Origin: JAAXQD01 sp963790095
Lineage (GTDB): Bacteria; Desulfobacterota; Desulfobacteria; Desulfobacterales; UBA11574
Assembly (NCBI GenBank): GCA_963790095.1
Contig: CAWBNO010000034.1
Coordinates: 62,001 to 126,000, forward strand
Direction: 5' to 3'
DNA length: 64,000 nucleotides
The notes beneath the pieces were generated by a model, which saw only the letters and a list, made by a program, of their open reading frames with translations, did no database searches and was not told the DNA's origin. The translations under genes were made by a program, and so were the position numbers. Below, in pieces: positions 43,403 to 52,906 of the stretch (position 1 is its first letter; each line of letters begins with the position of its first letter).

Positions 43403-45481
43403 TTACCACTTTTTGCTGAGGCGAACTTCAAATGTCAAGGGCGCGCCGTCGATGGTGCTGTAGGTTCCCGGTATTTGATAGTCATTGTCCAGCAGGTTTT
43501 TTATAGAGACCCTCAGTTCGGCGCCGGAATGGAATACATCCCGAAGGGTAGCGGCCAAATCCACGAGCCAGACATCCGGGTACGCAACCCCGGCCGTCTG
43601 GCTGTCCGTTGTAACAGGAAAGATCAGGTCCGGCGGAGAAAAATAGTACACCCGGAAAAAGCCGGTGAACCGATCATGGGGACGCCAGGTTGCGTTAAAA
43701 TTAAACAGGGGATTGGCCCCTATATCATAAGGGTAGCTTAAATCCACAAAGTGTCGGACAAGGTTGCCGTCTTCATCGATGTATGAATAGTCATTATATT
43801 TATACGTTTCATCCGGGCCGGTGTTGTTCATGAAGGCAAGGTCGGCCGCCAGGTCCAGGGTGGTATGGGGTGAATATCTGGCTTCAATTTCAACCCCGTT
43901 AATCTTCTGACTGTTGGGTTCGGAAAGCCCGGCGTAAGGATCTTCATTGATATGATTTTCAATGCGATTGGAAAACCCGGTGACGGTCACCCCGTTTCGC
44001 CGGCTGGGATTCCAGGCCACCTGGAGGTTAAAACTCTTGATCTTTTCCAGCTCCGGTTCTTCCGTGGCCAGGAGCTGCCGGGCAAAGGGAGTCCGGTAAG
44101 CCGTCCCGTAGAGCAGCTTTGTTTTCCATTGGGCATATGGAGACCACACAACGCCCAGATTGTAACTCAAATGGTCCCGATACTTGTCATGGGCATCATT
44201 TCTCAACCCCACCATGAGGTCGGCATTGCCGATCTTGTGGGTGTACTGGCCAAAGGCGGACCACAATCGGGTGCTATAATCCTGCTGCGTAACGATGGGC
44301 AGAAAAAATTCATTTTCCGGGTCGATAAAATCGAGAAGATATCCGTCCCAAATGGGCGCGTCTTTGATCTCTTTTTCCCGGAAAGAGGCGCCTGCAGATA
44401 AAAGTCCCCGACCGGAAAAAAAAGATCGGTCATACAGAATCTCTGCATAGGCGGTCTTTTCATTTTGAGATAAAGATCGGTCGATGACCTCCAATTCCGG
44501 GTTCAGCCATGAATAAAATCCGGTGGCACTTAAGGTGGAATCGCCGGCAAAAACCTTTCGTGCATCCAGCTTGATATATCCGGAGGTTTCATTGCGGCTC
44601 TCCAGCCAGACGGAATCTTTGTTTTCATTGCTCATGGTATACGGTTTTTTACTGTCTCCCACCCGGCTCGAAAGCACCAGCCAGTCTTTGTAAGCCAGTC
44701 GTCCATAGGCTTCGATATGCCGGGCTTCCCCCGGTGTACCCCATCCATAACGATCCTCCGGCGGCGTGGGCGTCGTTCCGTCCCCCCAGAAACGCACAAG
44801 TGTATAAGGGGTATCGTCTTCCTCCCCCTTTCGCGCACTGGCGGATAAAAAGCCGTCCCAGCTCCCACCGTCGTGACCCGCATTCACATAAACCCCGGCT
44901 TGAGTCCCGGGTTCACCATAGATAATTCCGGTTTCTAAACCTTCAAGGTCTTTACCGGACAAGGGAACAACATTCACAATGCCGGCAAAGGCGTCCGGTC
45001 CCCAGAGCACGGATCCCGGCCCCCGGATGGTTTCGATGCGTTTGACGGAATACAGGGAAAGTTCGTTGTCCAGGGGATGAAGTGATTTACTGACATCCGA
45101 GCTTAGGGGCACGGTGTCGTGCAGAAAAAGGATGGAATTGGAAATTCCCCGAAGATAGGGCAGGGTTCCCCATTCCTTCTGCGCCATATAAAATCCAGGG
45201 ATATTGTCCAGAGCCTGGCTCAAGGTCGTATATCCCCGCTCGCGAATTTCTTTTCCGGTAACAACCTGTGCGATGGCCGGCGCCTGCAATGCGCTCTCCA
45301 CCCGCCGGGAGGCAATAGCCAAAACTTCCAGGTCCTCCCCGACAAACATGAGCATGGTATCTTCCCCGATCGGACCTTTTTTGGATTCAGCCCCGGCATG
45401 GGCAACAGGACAGGTGACCAGCATGATCAAAGAAAAAAGAAGTATTAATCTCAAGGATCGCATTTTAAGGTATGATGTCAT
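43403..45481 (-). CDS. TonB-dependent outer-membrane receptor
   Basis: A 692-residue receptor with signal peptide (MTSYLKMRSLRLILLFSLIM... to about residue 29), a TonB-box-like start (EDLEVLAIA), a plug domain with IRERGYTTLSQALDNIPGFY and VKRIETIRGPGSVLWGPDAF, then a beta-barrel and a C-terminal aromatic strand (TFEVRLSKKW). Such receptors take up siderophores, cobalamin, metals or glycans; the ligand cannot be called. It follows the sigma-54 response regulator with a 4 bp ATGA overlap, so it is probably controlled by the adjacent two-component genes. Confidence 0.94.
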   Translation of the reverse strand: MTSYLKMRSLRLILLFSLIMLVTCPVAHAGAESKKGPIGEDTMLMFVGEDLEVLAIASRRVESALQAPAIAQVVTGKEIRERGYTTLSQALDNIPGFYMAQKEWGTLPYLRGISNSILFLHDTVPLSSDVSKSLHPLDNELSLYSVKRIETIRGPGSVLWGPDAFAGIVNVVPLSGKDLEGLETGIIYGEPGTQAGVYVNAGHDGGSWDGFLSASARKGEEDDTPYTLVRFWGDGTTPTPPEDRYGWGTPGEARHIEAYGRLAYKDWLVLSSRVGDSKKPYTMSNENKDSVWLESRNETSGYIKLDARKVFAGDSTLSATGFYSWLNPELEVIDRSLSQNEKTAYAEILYDRSFFSGRGLLSAGASFREKEIKDAPIWDGYLLDFIDPENEFFLPIVTQQDYSTRLWSAFGQYTHKIGNADLMVGLRNDAHDKYRDHLSYNLGVVWSPYAQWKTKLLYGTAYRTPFARQLLATEEPELEKIKSFNLQVAWNPSRRNGVTVTGFSNRIENHINEDPYAGLSEPNSQKINGVEIEARYSPHTTLDLAADLAFMNNTGPDETYKYNDYSYIDEDGNLVRHFVDLSYPYDIGANPLFNFNATWRPHDRFTGFFRVYYFSPPDLIFPVTTDSQTAGVAYPDVWLVDLAATLRDVFHSGAELRVSIKNLLDNDYQIPGTYSTIDGAPLTFEVRLSKKW

Positions 45482-46827
45482 TTATTTTCGGCCTGTTTCA
45501 TTAAAACCCTGAACTTCGCACGCGTCAGCCCCAGAAGCCTGGCCGCCGCCGTCTGGTTGTTGTCGGACATCTCAAGGGCCTGTTCCACTAAATCCTTCTG
45601 CAAATCCTCCAGACAAATCCCCCCGGGAGCCAGTTGATAACCGTTATGACCCGTAACCGGGTACTCGGGTGTTTTCAAAAACGAAAAGGTTTCCACAGTG
45701 ATGGTCTTTTGATCTGCCGAAAGGATGAGCGCCCTTTCCATGGCATTGGACAGTTCCCTGACATTTCCGGGCCATGGATATTGCTTGAGGACCCGAAGTG
45801 CACCTTCGGACAGCAGGTTTTCAGGTCCATCCTTCATCTTTTTCAGAAAATGTTCGGCCAGAGGCGTGATGTCGTCCGGCCGTTCCCTTAACGGAGGAAG
45901 ATGAATGGGGATGACGTTGATTCTGAAAAAAAGATCCTGACGAAACTCCTTTTTATCCACAAGACCCTCAAGGTTGCGGTTGGTCACACAGATCACCCGC
46001 ACATCGATATCGATCTCTTCATTGCCCCCGACCCGCCGAATCTTTTTCTCTTCGAGGGCCCGCAGTAATTTTGCCTGGGCGTTCAAGGGAAGATCCCCGA
46101 CTTCATCCAGAATCAAAGTACCGCCCGATGCAAATTGAAATTTTCCCTGGGTCTGCCGTTCCGCACTGGTAAATGCCCCCTTTTCATGCCCAAACAGTTC
46201 CGATTCCACAAGATGGGGAGAAATAGCGGCACAGTTTACCGGAACAAACCGTCCTTTCCGGCGGGAACTTCCAAAATGGATAAAACGAGCCAGAAGCTCC
46301 TTGCCGGTCCCCGATTCTCCGGTGATCAGAACATCTGAATCGCTTTTTGCCACTTTAGAAGCCAGTTCCATCACCTTTCCCATTTCTTCAGACCGGTAAA
46401 CAATATTATGATCGCCCGCAAGCTTCTGCATATCTTGGCGAAGTTCCTTGTTTTCTGCCATTACCCGGGATAATTTCAGGGTACGTTCCACCGCCAGGAG
46501 AATATGATCCTCCTCAAAAGGTTTGGTAATGTAATCGGCGGCCCCATGGCGCATGATCTCAACAGCCGATTCCACTGTGGCAAAGGCAGTGATAAAGATC
46601 ACCGGACAGGACAAATCTTCTGTCTTGATTCTGGACAGAAGCTCCCTGCCGTCCATTCGGGGCATTTTGATGTCGGTGATCACCATATCAAAGGGGGTGT
46701 TCTTCAAAATTTCGAGGGCTTCCATACCATCGCTGGCCTGGGCCACCTGATGGTCCTTTTTCTCCAGCATAATGGAAAGAAGATGTCGCATTCTTTCTTC
46801 ATCGTCAACGACCAGTATATGTGCCAT
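45478..46827 (-). CDS. Sigma-54-dependent response regulator (NtrC family)
   Basis: The start is at the ATG at 46825-46827 (MAHILVVDDEERMRHLL). The 449-residue protein has a receiver domain with phospho-Asp in VITDIKMPRMDG, an AAA+ domain with Walker A GESGTGKELLARFIHF, Walker B LILDEVGDLPL, and a Fis-type helix-turn-helix at the C-terminus (NQTAAARLLGLTRAKFRVLM). The sigma-54 contact loop reads GAFTSA instead of the canonical GAFTGA. It is encoded with a histidine kinase and controls sigma-54 promoters, most likely including that of the receptor gene. Confidence 0.93.
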   Translation of the reverse strand: MAHILVVDDEERMRHLLSIMLEKKDHQVAQASDGMEALEILKNTPFDMVITDIKMPRMDGRELLSRIKTEDLSCPVIFITAFATVESAVEIMRHGAADYITKPFEEDHILLAVERTLKLSRVMAENKELRQDMQKLAGDHNIVYRSEEMGKVMELASKVAKSDSDVLITGESGTGKELLARFIHFGSSRRKGRFVPVNCAAISPHLVESELFGHEKGAFTSAERQTQGKFQFASGGTLILDEVGDLPLNAQAKLLRALEEKKIRRVGGNEEIDIDVRVICVTNRNLEGLVDKKEFRQDLFFRINVIPIHLPPLRERPDDITPLAEHFLKKMKDGPENLLSEGALRVLKQYPWPGNVRELSNAMERALILSADQKTITVETFSFLKTPEYPVTGHNGYQLAPGGICLEDLQKDLVEQALEMSDNNQTAAARLLGLTRAKFRVLMKQAENK

Positions 46828-46920
46828 GGATACTCCAGGGTTCAAAGGTGTCAAGATAAAAAGTTTAGATGTCAGGTGTCAGGGATCGGAGTTCAGGAAA
46901 TAAAGGACAACAATTAACAG
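46828..46920. repeat. Degenerate short repeat between the response regulator and kinase genes
   Basis: The 93 bp spacer has tandem-like words (GATGTCAGGTGTCAG, TTAATTATTAATTATTAG) in the style of the other degenerate spacers. No gene or clear regulatory motif. Confidence 0.45.
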
Positions 46921-48378
46921 TTAATTATTAATTATTAGATCTAACATCCCGATCCGGTCAAACATCGTTGCTGCTGTCTTTAAGGGCATTTCCACACGGA
47001 ACAGGGCACCGCCTTCTTTTCTGTTTTCGGCCATGATAATACCGCCATGAGCCCGGATAACCTGAAAAGCAAATGCGAGCCCAAGACCCGTCCCCGTTGA
47101 CCGAGTGGTGAAAAAGGGTTCAAAAATCCTGGAAATATTCTGAGGCGCGATGCCGTCTCCTTGGTCTTGGATCTCCACGATCCAGAAATCATCCCTTAAG
47201 GATGCTTCGATGTACACGGATCCATTTTTATTGCTCGCTTCACAGGCGTTTTTTATAATATTGTTCAGGCTCCCAGTCAAAAGGTCTTTGTCAACATCTG
47301 CGTCACATGGGCTCGAGGGAATTTTCGATTCGATTTTGATGGACAGTCCTTTTTGTTGAATCTCGAACCGGTTTACAATATCCATCAGCATTCTGTTCAG
47401 ATCCACCGATCGAATGGTGGGCTTGGAAGGGCGGGTAAACAAGAGAAAGTCCTCGATCAATCGGTTAAGCCGTTTGATCTCATCTTCCATATAGACAACC
47501 ATGGTGTTATCCGGGCGAAGCATCAACTCTTTCTTTAAGATATCCAACGAACTCTTTATGATACAAAGGGGGTTTTTTACCTCGTGAGCCACCATTAAGG
47601 AAAATTCGCCGACTTTGGCAAGGGCCTTTTGTCGAACCATTTCCTGATTCACCCGCTCCAGTGCCTTTCGACTCGTTTCCAGCGAATCAAGCATGGTATT
47701 AAATGAAACGGCAAGGGCTCTTGTCTCAGGTAGTTTCCCGGGCGTGGCCCGCAATTCCAAATCGCCCCTTCCGACCTGGACGGCGGTCACGGCCAGTTGT
47801 CCGACCTCCCGGGCAATGGGACGGGAAATCAAATAAAAAACCACGCTTCCAAATATGGCGAACAAGACGGACAACCAGATAAATTTCCATGTAATGTCTG
47901 TCACCAGACGGTCGATGCCGTGGGTACTGAAGGTGATGCGTACCTTTCCGATATAGTCTTCTCCCGACCTTGGTATATTACCAAAGGGTGTCTTGATATC
48001 GGACTGAAATAAGATGTTTTCACCTCTATTTCTTTTAAATACCACCGGTGATTCAACCACGGACAGAGGTTTGGGCAGATCTCGTTTCCGATCCACCAGC
48101 GTGTTGCCGATATCATCCATGATGATGACTCTGGCCACATCCTTCTCGCCCAGGAGATTCAGGGCCAGAACATCCAACCCGGTTTTGTCACAGACAAGCA
48201 CGCCCACCTCTGAATTCAACGCCAAATATTTGGCCAGAAACTCGATTCTGTCTTTAAAGCGCTGATTCATAAACTGACGGGTAAGATGAACCCCCACAAC
48301 ATCCAGAATCAATGTGGCAATGCAGATGAGCAAAAAAGCCGCTCCAAGGAGCCTTGTATGAATACTCGGGTTTTTCAT
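46921..48378 (-). CDS. Membrane sensor histidine kinase
   Basis: A 485-residue kinase with two membrane segments (about 8-30 and 185-205) flanking a periplasmic sensor, then a HAMP-like linker (ISRPIAREVGQLAV), HisKA with VAHEVKNPLCIIKSS (phospho-His), and an HATPase domain with NNIIKNACEAS, DQGDGIAP and STGTGLGLAFAF. It autophosphorylates on His and passes phosphate to the downstream response regulator. Its start overlaps the stop of the substrate-binding protein gene by 4 bp (ATGA), suggesting that the binding protein may feed the sensor. Confidence 0.94.
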   Translation of the reverse strand: MKNPSIHTRLLGAAFLLICIATLILDVVGVHLTRQFMNQRFKDRIEFLAKYLALNSEVGVLVCDKTGLDVLALNLLGEKDVARVIIMDDIGNTLVDRKRDLPKPLSVVESPVVFKRNRGENILFQSDIKTPFGNIPRSGEDYIGKVRITFSTHGIDRLVTDITWKFIWLSVLFAIFGSVVFYLISRPIAREVGQLAVTAVQVGRGDLELRATPGKLPETRALAVSFNTMLDSLETSRKALERVNQEMVRQKALAKVGEFSLMVAHEVKNPLCIIKSSLDILKKELMLRPDNTMVVYMEDEIKRLNRLIEDFLLFTRPSKPTIRSVDLNRMLMDIVNRFEIQQKGLSIKIESKIPSSPCDADVDKDLLTGSLNNIIKNACEASNKNGSVYIEASLRDDFWIVEIQDQGDGIAPQNISRIFEPFFTTRSTGTGLGLAFAFQVIRAHGGIIMAENRKEGGALFRVEMPLKTAATMFDRIGMLDLIINN

Positions 48379-49457
48379 GGTCCGGGGGTTATTTTTATGT
48401 TTAATGATGGATCCGTCACCATATCAATTTCCAAAATTTTTAATATCCTGGGATTGTACCAGATTTCATAAGCAGGCATTAAGTTTCTACAAAGGCCTCC
48501 GTTCAGCATGGCCAACGAAAGTTGGGCCGTTTTTTTACCAATTTCGGAGTAATCCAGAATATAACACAATGCCGCGCCGTTCTTATAAAAAAATCGGTTA
48601 TATCCAAAAACCGCTACGCCGTTGGAAATAGCTTCCTTAATAATGTAAGGAACAAGGCTTTCCGTAATAATGGTTCGATCCGGAATCAGCCAAAGTCCAT
48701 CAATTCCCATCCAATTTGCTTTTAAAACCGTCGAAATTTCTTTCCGCATGGGAATCTCTATGGGAATAATGTTTAAATCCTTAATTGCAGCCTCAGCAGT
48801 TACCTGTTTTACAAATTCCGAATTGTTTTTAGGGTCATACAGGAGACCGATCCGTTTTAGGGATGGAAACGCCTGGGAAAAGATCTGCATCAATGTTTTT
48901 GCCGGAATATCCAGGGAAATACCGCACATGGGTTCATAAAGATTGGTTATTTCATCCGGATTCAATACCATGGTGTATATTTTCAGCACCTTTTCCGGAA
49001 AATGAATGGATTGGACATACCGGAAGGCTTCCGGCCCCACTGCAATGCACAAGTCATATTTCCCATTCGCCAGGCTTTCGGCCAGAACATCCCGGTTTTT
49101 ATCCGTGTAGTTTTCCATGTTAAACGTATCGATCCCTGGCGGATTCCGATCGGATAGCTCTTTCTTCAAGCCTTCAACCGCTTCAATATATGGACGGATA
49201 TTTAAAGAAACCAATATCGCCACCCGCTTTTCGCTCCGTTCCGCACCGTACACAATGGATGTAATTAAGAACAGAGACAATATCAAAATGGATAGGGATT
49301 TAATATGAAAAAACCTCTGGGATCTGGAAGTTGGAAAGGTGATGAAGCGCTTAAATTGCCGGGTTAATAATCCGTGCCGGTGGCATGTTTGATTGTTATA
49401 CGCCGGCTTTTTTTTTGAAATCGTTTGTGACGGCATCCACGTCTTCAAGGCTTGCAA
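48375..49457 (-). CDS. ABC-type substrate-binding protein (sensor-associated)
   Basis: A member of the ABC_sub_bind family of periplasmic binding proteins. Mature-type motifs are RVAILVSLNIRPYIEAVEGL, YDLCIAVGPEAFRYVQ, LNPDEITNLYEPMCGISLD, FPSLKRIGLLYDPKNNSEF and LPNRTIITES-type WLIPDRTIITES. The first ~50 residues are unusual and overlap the gspD end; a signal-type hydrophobic stretch is at SLSILILSLFLITSIVYG, so the real start may lie nearer to it (49300-49320), behind AGAGG. No permease or ATPase genes accompany it; it sits with a histidine kinase, which fits a ligand-sensing role. Confidence 0.8.
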   Translation of the reverse strand: MQALKTWMPSQTISKKKPAYNNQTCHRHGLLTRQFKRFITFPTSRSQRFFHIKSLSILILSLFLITSIVYGAERSEKRVAILVSLNIRPYIEAVEGLKKELSDRNPPGIDTFNMENYTDKNRDVLAESLANGKYDLCIAVGPEAFRYVQSIHFPEKVLKIYTMVLNPDEITNLYEPMCGISLDIPAKTLMQIFSQAFPSLKRIGLLYDPKNNSEFVKQVTAEAAIKDLNIIPIEIPMRKEISTVLKANWMGIDGLWLIPDRTIITESLVPYIIKEAISNGVAVFGYNRFFYKNGAALCYILDYSEIGKKTAQLSLAMLNGGLCRNLMPAYEIWYNPRILKILEIDMVTDPSLNIKITPGP

Positions 49458-51651
49458 TTACTCTTGGCGTGATGAGTATGATCAATTCTTTCTTTTCGAC
49501 CTTATCTTCCTGGTTCCTAAATAGGAACCCGAGAATCGGAATTTTGTTTAAATACGGAACTCCGGTCGTTCCTAGGGACTTGGACTGTCTAATCAGCCCT
49601 CCGATGACAATGGTCTGGTTGTCTTTGACGGTCAGCGTTGTATTCACACTTCGATCAAAAAAACGAGGATAGCGTAATCCACCGACCAGGACTTCCCCGG
49701 ATTGCTCACTGACCTCCTGACTGATCTCCATGCTCACCAGGCCGGTTTCGTTGATATGGGGCGTAACCGTTAAAATGATGCCGGTACTTCTATATTGGAT
49801 GTTGGTCGAAATGACGTCCGATACGCCGGTGGTTTGATAGGTGGCACTGGCCACGGGCACTTCGTTGGAAATATTGATTTTCGCTTCCTTGTTATCCGAC
49901 GCCAGCACCGAGGGGGATGAAAGGATGTTGAGCTTGTTTTCCGTAGCAAGTGCCGAAAGCGCCTGGGTCCACCGGTCGGTCTGGCCGATGATATATTGCA
50001 GGCCCGAACTGCCCATGGATGCGCTCAAAAGAGAGGTTTCCAGGGGTTCGGGGCCCTTTACATATCGCCACTCCACACCGAGGTCTGTCGTTTCATCCAG
50101 TGAAATCTCGGCAATGACGGCTTCGATTAACACCTGTCTCGGCATAACATCAACGTGTTTTAGTATGTCCTTTATGATACGGTAGTCTGAAGGAATCGCT
50201 TCTATGATCAGGGCGTTTCGAATCGTATCTTTGGTTATTTTGATCTTACCTCTCAGCGTTCCGGTTGTCACATCTTCTCCGGCGATGACCGGGGCTATTG
50301 TTTCTCCGGGTTTTTCCGGCTCGGGTTTCATTGCAAAGGGGTTGGATTCGGCCTTGGGTTTGTTTTTTTCACCCTTTTCGGTCTTGTCCTTAGCGCCTTT
50401 CTTGTCTTTGGAAAAGACCTGTTCCAAAAGATCGGCCAAATCATCAGCTTTTACGTTCTTTACCGTGTAAACATAGAGTTGCGGCTGGGTCGATTCACTG
50501 GCGACATCCAGTTTTTTGATAAGTTTTTCGACTTCATCAAAAAACCGTGCATTCTTGCTGATGGCAAGGAGCATGTTGAGCCTTTTGATCGTAATGACTT
50601 TTATATTTGAAGGATCTGATTTGCCGTAGGACGGAAGAATTTCATTTAACAATTTTACCATTTCATCTGCATCCATAAAATTTAAAGTGTAAAACTGGTA
50701 TTTCACCTTTTCAAACAGGTCGATATCGAAGGTGTCCACCAGTTTCAGGACTTTAAAAATGTTGATGCCCCGGTCGACGATGGTAAGGGTGTTCGATTCT
50801 ACGTGTGAGATAATCGTTCCTTCAGCAGACACAAATGGGGTCAAAAGTTTAACGATTTCCGAGGCCGCCATATATTTTAGGGGAATGATCTGCATAATGA
50901 CCCTTTGGTCAGGAGGCAGATCTTTCTGGTTCCTTCCGTATCGGGACAAAATAGACAAACGGGAGGCCTCCTTTAACTTGGTTACCCGATAAAGGGCTCC
51001 CTCTTTTACGGCCGTCAACCCATTCACTTCAAGGATCTGGAAAAAGATCGGGAAAAGATCGGATTTTTTTATGGCACCTGCGGTGTGAATGGTAACATTC
51101 CCCCGAACATCCGGATCCACAATATAGTTTATTGCAAGAAGATCCGCGATGGTTCGGATAACTTCATGAAGGTCGGCATCGTCAAAATTGAGTACGAGGG
51201 TTCCTTTTTCCGATGGATTTTGAACCGGTTTTTGCGTTTTGTTCTCCTCTTTTTTTTGAAGGTTGTCCTCACCCGACTTTTTAAGTTCGGCAGATGGTTT
51301 ATCGATATGCGCAACGGTTTTGGCCGGTTTCGTGGATACTTTCTCTTTTTCAGCAAGCAAGGGCGGAGATTTTTGAGTGGGAGTTTCTTCCACAACCTTT
51401 TTTCCCAAAGGCTGTTCAACATGCTGCTTCATAAGCCCAAAAGGCGTAGAAACGATTCGATATTGCATGCCGTCAATCCAGATCACCTTTGGTTCCTTTA
51501 TCTGGGGTGCATTTTTTGGATGGGTTGGAGATACGACTTGTTTGGCATCAACGGTATGCTGCACCTGACCGGCACATCCAGCCAAGAAGATCATGAAACA
51601 TAACCAAACAAAATAATGCATAATTCTTGAATCTATCACCGGTTTCATCAT
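49396..51651 (-). CDS. gspD: Type II secretion secretin, lipoprotein form
   Basis: A 751-residue secretin. The N-terminus has a lipobox LAGC (Cys 26), so it should be lipidated, followed by a linker with KVIWIDGMQYRIVSTPFG, N-domains (LVLNFDDADLHEVIRTIAD, IHTAGAIKKSDLFPIFFQIL, KYQFYTLNFMDADEMVK) and the C-terminal secretin domain (VEWRYVKGPEP, KLNILSSPSVLASDNKEAKI, KIPILGFLFRNQ). It forms the outer-membrane ring for type II secretion. The gene starts 2 bp after gspC. It ends the gsp block and is overlapped by the binding-protein frame. Confidence 0.95.
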   Translation of the reverse strand: MMKPVIDSRIMHYFVWLCFMIFLAGCAGQVQHTVDAKQVVSPTHPKNAPQIKEPKVIWIDGMQYRIVSTPFGLMKQHVEQPLGKKVVEETPTQKSPPLLAEKEKVSTKPAKTVAHIDKPSAELKKSGEDNLQKKEENKTQKPVQNPSEKGTLVLNFDDADLHEVIRTIADLLAINYIVDPDVRGNVTIHTAGAIKKSDLFPIFFQILEVNGLTAVKEGALYRVTKLKEASRLSILSRYGRNQKDLPPDQRVIMQIIPLKYMAASEIVKLLTPFVSAEGTIISHVESNTLTIVDRGINIFKVLKLVDTFDIDLFEKVKYQFYTLNFMDADEMVKLLNEILPSYGKSDPSNIKVITIKRLNMLLAISKNARFFDEVEKLIKKLDVASESTQPQLYVYTVKNVKADDLADLLEQVFSKDKKGAKDKTEKGEKNKPKAESNPFAMKPEPEKPGETIAPVIAGEDVTTGTLRGKIKITKDTIRNALIIEAIPSDYRIIKDILKHVDVMPRQVLIEAVIAEISLDETTDLGVEWRYVKGPEPLETSLLSASMGSSGLQYIIGQTDRWTQALSALATENKLNILSSPSVLASDNKEAKINISNEVPVASATYQTTGVSDVISTNIQYRSTGIILTVTPHINETGLVSMEISQEVSEQSGEVLVGGLRYPRFFDRSVNTTLTVKDNQTIVIGGLIRQSKSLGTTGVPYLNKIPILGFLFRNQEDKVEKKELIILITPRVIASLEDVDAVTNDFKKKAGV

Positions 51652-51653
51652 AA

Positions 51654-52322
51654 TTATTTTTTCCTGCGTTTCATTGTTCCAAAAGGGGTGCTGATAGTCT
51701 CATATTGTTCATTGGATATGTTTTCATTTTTGGGTTTTTCGGGTTTTTCCGGCTTCGTTTCTGTTTTTGTTGTAATCACCGTTGGTTTTTCCGTTTTAGG
51801 CACCGTCGGCCTTGTCTGGGGTTTGGCGTGGTCGTATAAAGAAATTCTGTATTTTTGAGTGCCGTCGGACAACAAGATACTTTCCTTTTGGATGGAAACC
51901 ACTGTTACCTTTCCTAATTTATCCCCCGTCCGCACCCAACGTGTCGGTTTTTCGCCGGTTTTTTTGTCAGGATTGCTGACCAGTGCCGTTACATCATCGT
52001 CCATCATGACAACACCATATAATGCGATTTTCATGCCGGCCATCTTTTGTGGGTCAGCTTCGACCTCCGATTCCGAGACCTCCGGTAAAAATTCCCTTCT
52101 CTCCGGCGAGAAAAGATCCCGCTCAATTACAGCGCTGTAGTACGATTCGGGCAGAATTTCTCTTTCTGCCACTTTTTTGGGAGAATGCAGCGCTGCTTTA
52201 CCTGTTTTTTGATTCCCAACGACGACATCTTCACCTTTTTTCCAGACACCATAAGTCTTGAACCCGAAAAAAATCAGCACGAGGGCCAGCATGATATTGA
52301 TGATGACGATTTTCGAAAACAT
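51654..52322 (-). CDS. gspC: Type II secretion inner-membrane protein GspC-like
   Basis: A 222-residue protein with one N-terminal membrane segment (IVIINIMLALVLIFFGFKTYGV), an acidic/basic linker, and a homology-region domain with AVIERDLFSPERREF, LYGVVMMDDDVTALVSNP and RTGDKLGKVTVVSIQKESIL. It links the inner-membrane platform to the secretin. The C-terminal tail is Pro/Lys/Thr-rich and ends QYETISTPFGTMKRRKK, a motif repeated near the N-terminus of GspD. The usual PDZ domain or coiled coil is not seen. Confidence 0.85.
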   Translation of the reverse strand: MFSKIVIINIMLALVLIFFGFKTYGVWKKGEDVVVGNQKTGKAALHSPKKVAEREILPESYYSAVIERDLFSPERREFLPEVSESEVEADPQKMAGMKIALYGVVMMDDDVTALVSNPDKKTGEKPTRWVRTGDKLGKVTVVSIQKESILLSDGTQKYRISLYDHAKPQTRPTVPKTEKPTVITTKTETKPEKPEKPKNENISNEQYETISTPFGTMKRRKK

Positions 52323-52329
52323 GTGGAAC

Positions 52330-52893
52330 CTATTTATTCTCCTTTTTAAAAAATCCGGATACTGTAAGAGTTGACTGGATCTTTTCGGGATCGGTGCTTA
52401 TTCTACGAATACTCATCTGGGTAACGGTTATAATTTTAGGGGAAGATTCAATCTTATACAACAGTTTCTCAAGTTGCCGAATGGTGGATTTGAATGAAAA
52501 TTGTACCGGAACAGACAGATACTCCATATTTTCGAGATCCACCGGCTTCAAGACCCGCATGGTATCAATATTGATGTCGATTTCTCCGGAAACTTCATTG
52601 AGTGCATTCTGGATCTCAACAGCGGAAAGTGCCGGGGTTTTTCCGGATAGAAGCCCAAAATCATCCTGTTTAACATTTCGATTCAGCGCTGCCAATTGCG
52701 ATTGAAGTTTGGGCTCTTTAAGAACTTCATTGCGATACTTCAGAATTTTCTTTTTTTTCAGAACAATTTCACTCTCGGTCGGTTTTAAATCCTGAAGCGT
52801 CGGGTAAAATCGGTATAATACCCCTAAAAAAAACAAAATCGCCCCGGCGATAAGGAGGTATTTTCTTTCTTTGGTGATGTTAAATTTTACCAT
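52330..52893 (-). CDS. gspM: Type II secretion GspM/PilO-like inner-membrane protein
   Basis: A 187-residue protein with a short cytoplasmic N-terminus, one membrane segment (YLLIAGAILFFLGVLYRFYP), a coiled-coil stretch (KKKKILKYRNEVLKEPKLQSQ) and a ferredoxin-like periplasmic part (VPVQFSFKSTIRQLEKLL, PKIITVTQMSIRRI). The order and fold match PilO/GspM, which bridge the platform and secretin. Located between the GspL-like and gspC genes. The name is based on position and fold, not strong sequence identity. Confidence 0.78.
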   Translation of the reverse strand: MVKFNITKERKYLLIAGAILFFLGVLYRFYPTLQDLKPTESEIVLKKKKILKYRNEVLKEPKLQSQLAALNRNVKQDDFGLLSGKTPALSAVEIQNALNEVSGEIDINIDTMRVLKPVDLENMEYLSVPVQFSFKSTIRQLEKLLYKIESSPKIITVTQMSIRRISTDPEKIQSTLTVSGFFKKENK

Positions 52894-52906
52894 TAAATCA
52901 TAACCC

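Noticed and set aside
49300..49457. A firm start for the substrate-binding protein at 49457
   Set aside because: The first ~50 residues overlap gspD and lack a signal peptide; the true start is likely near 49300-49320, possibly at a non-ATG codon.
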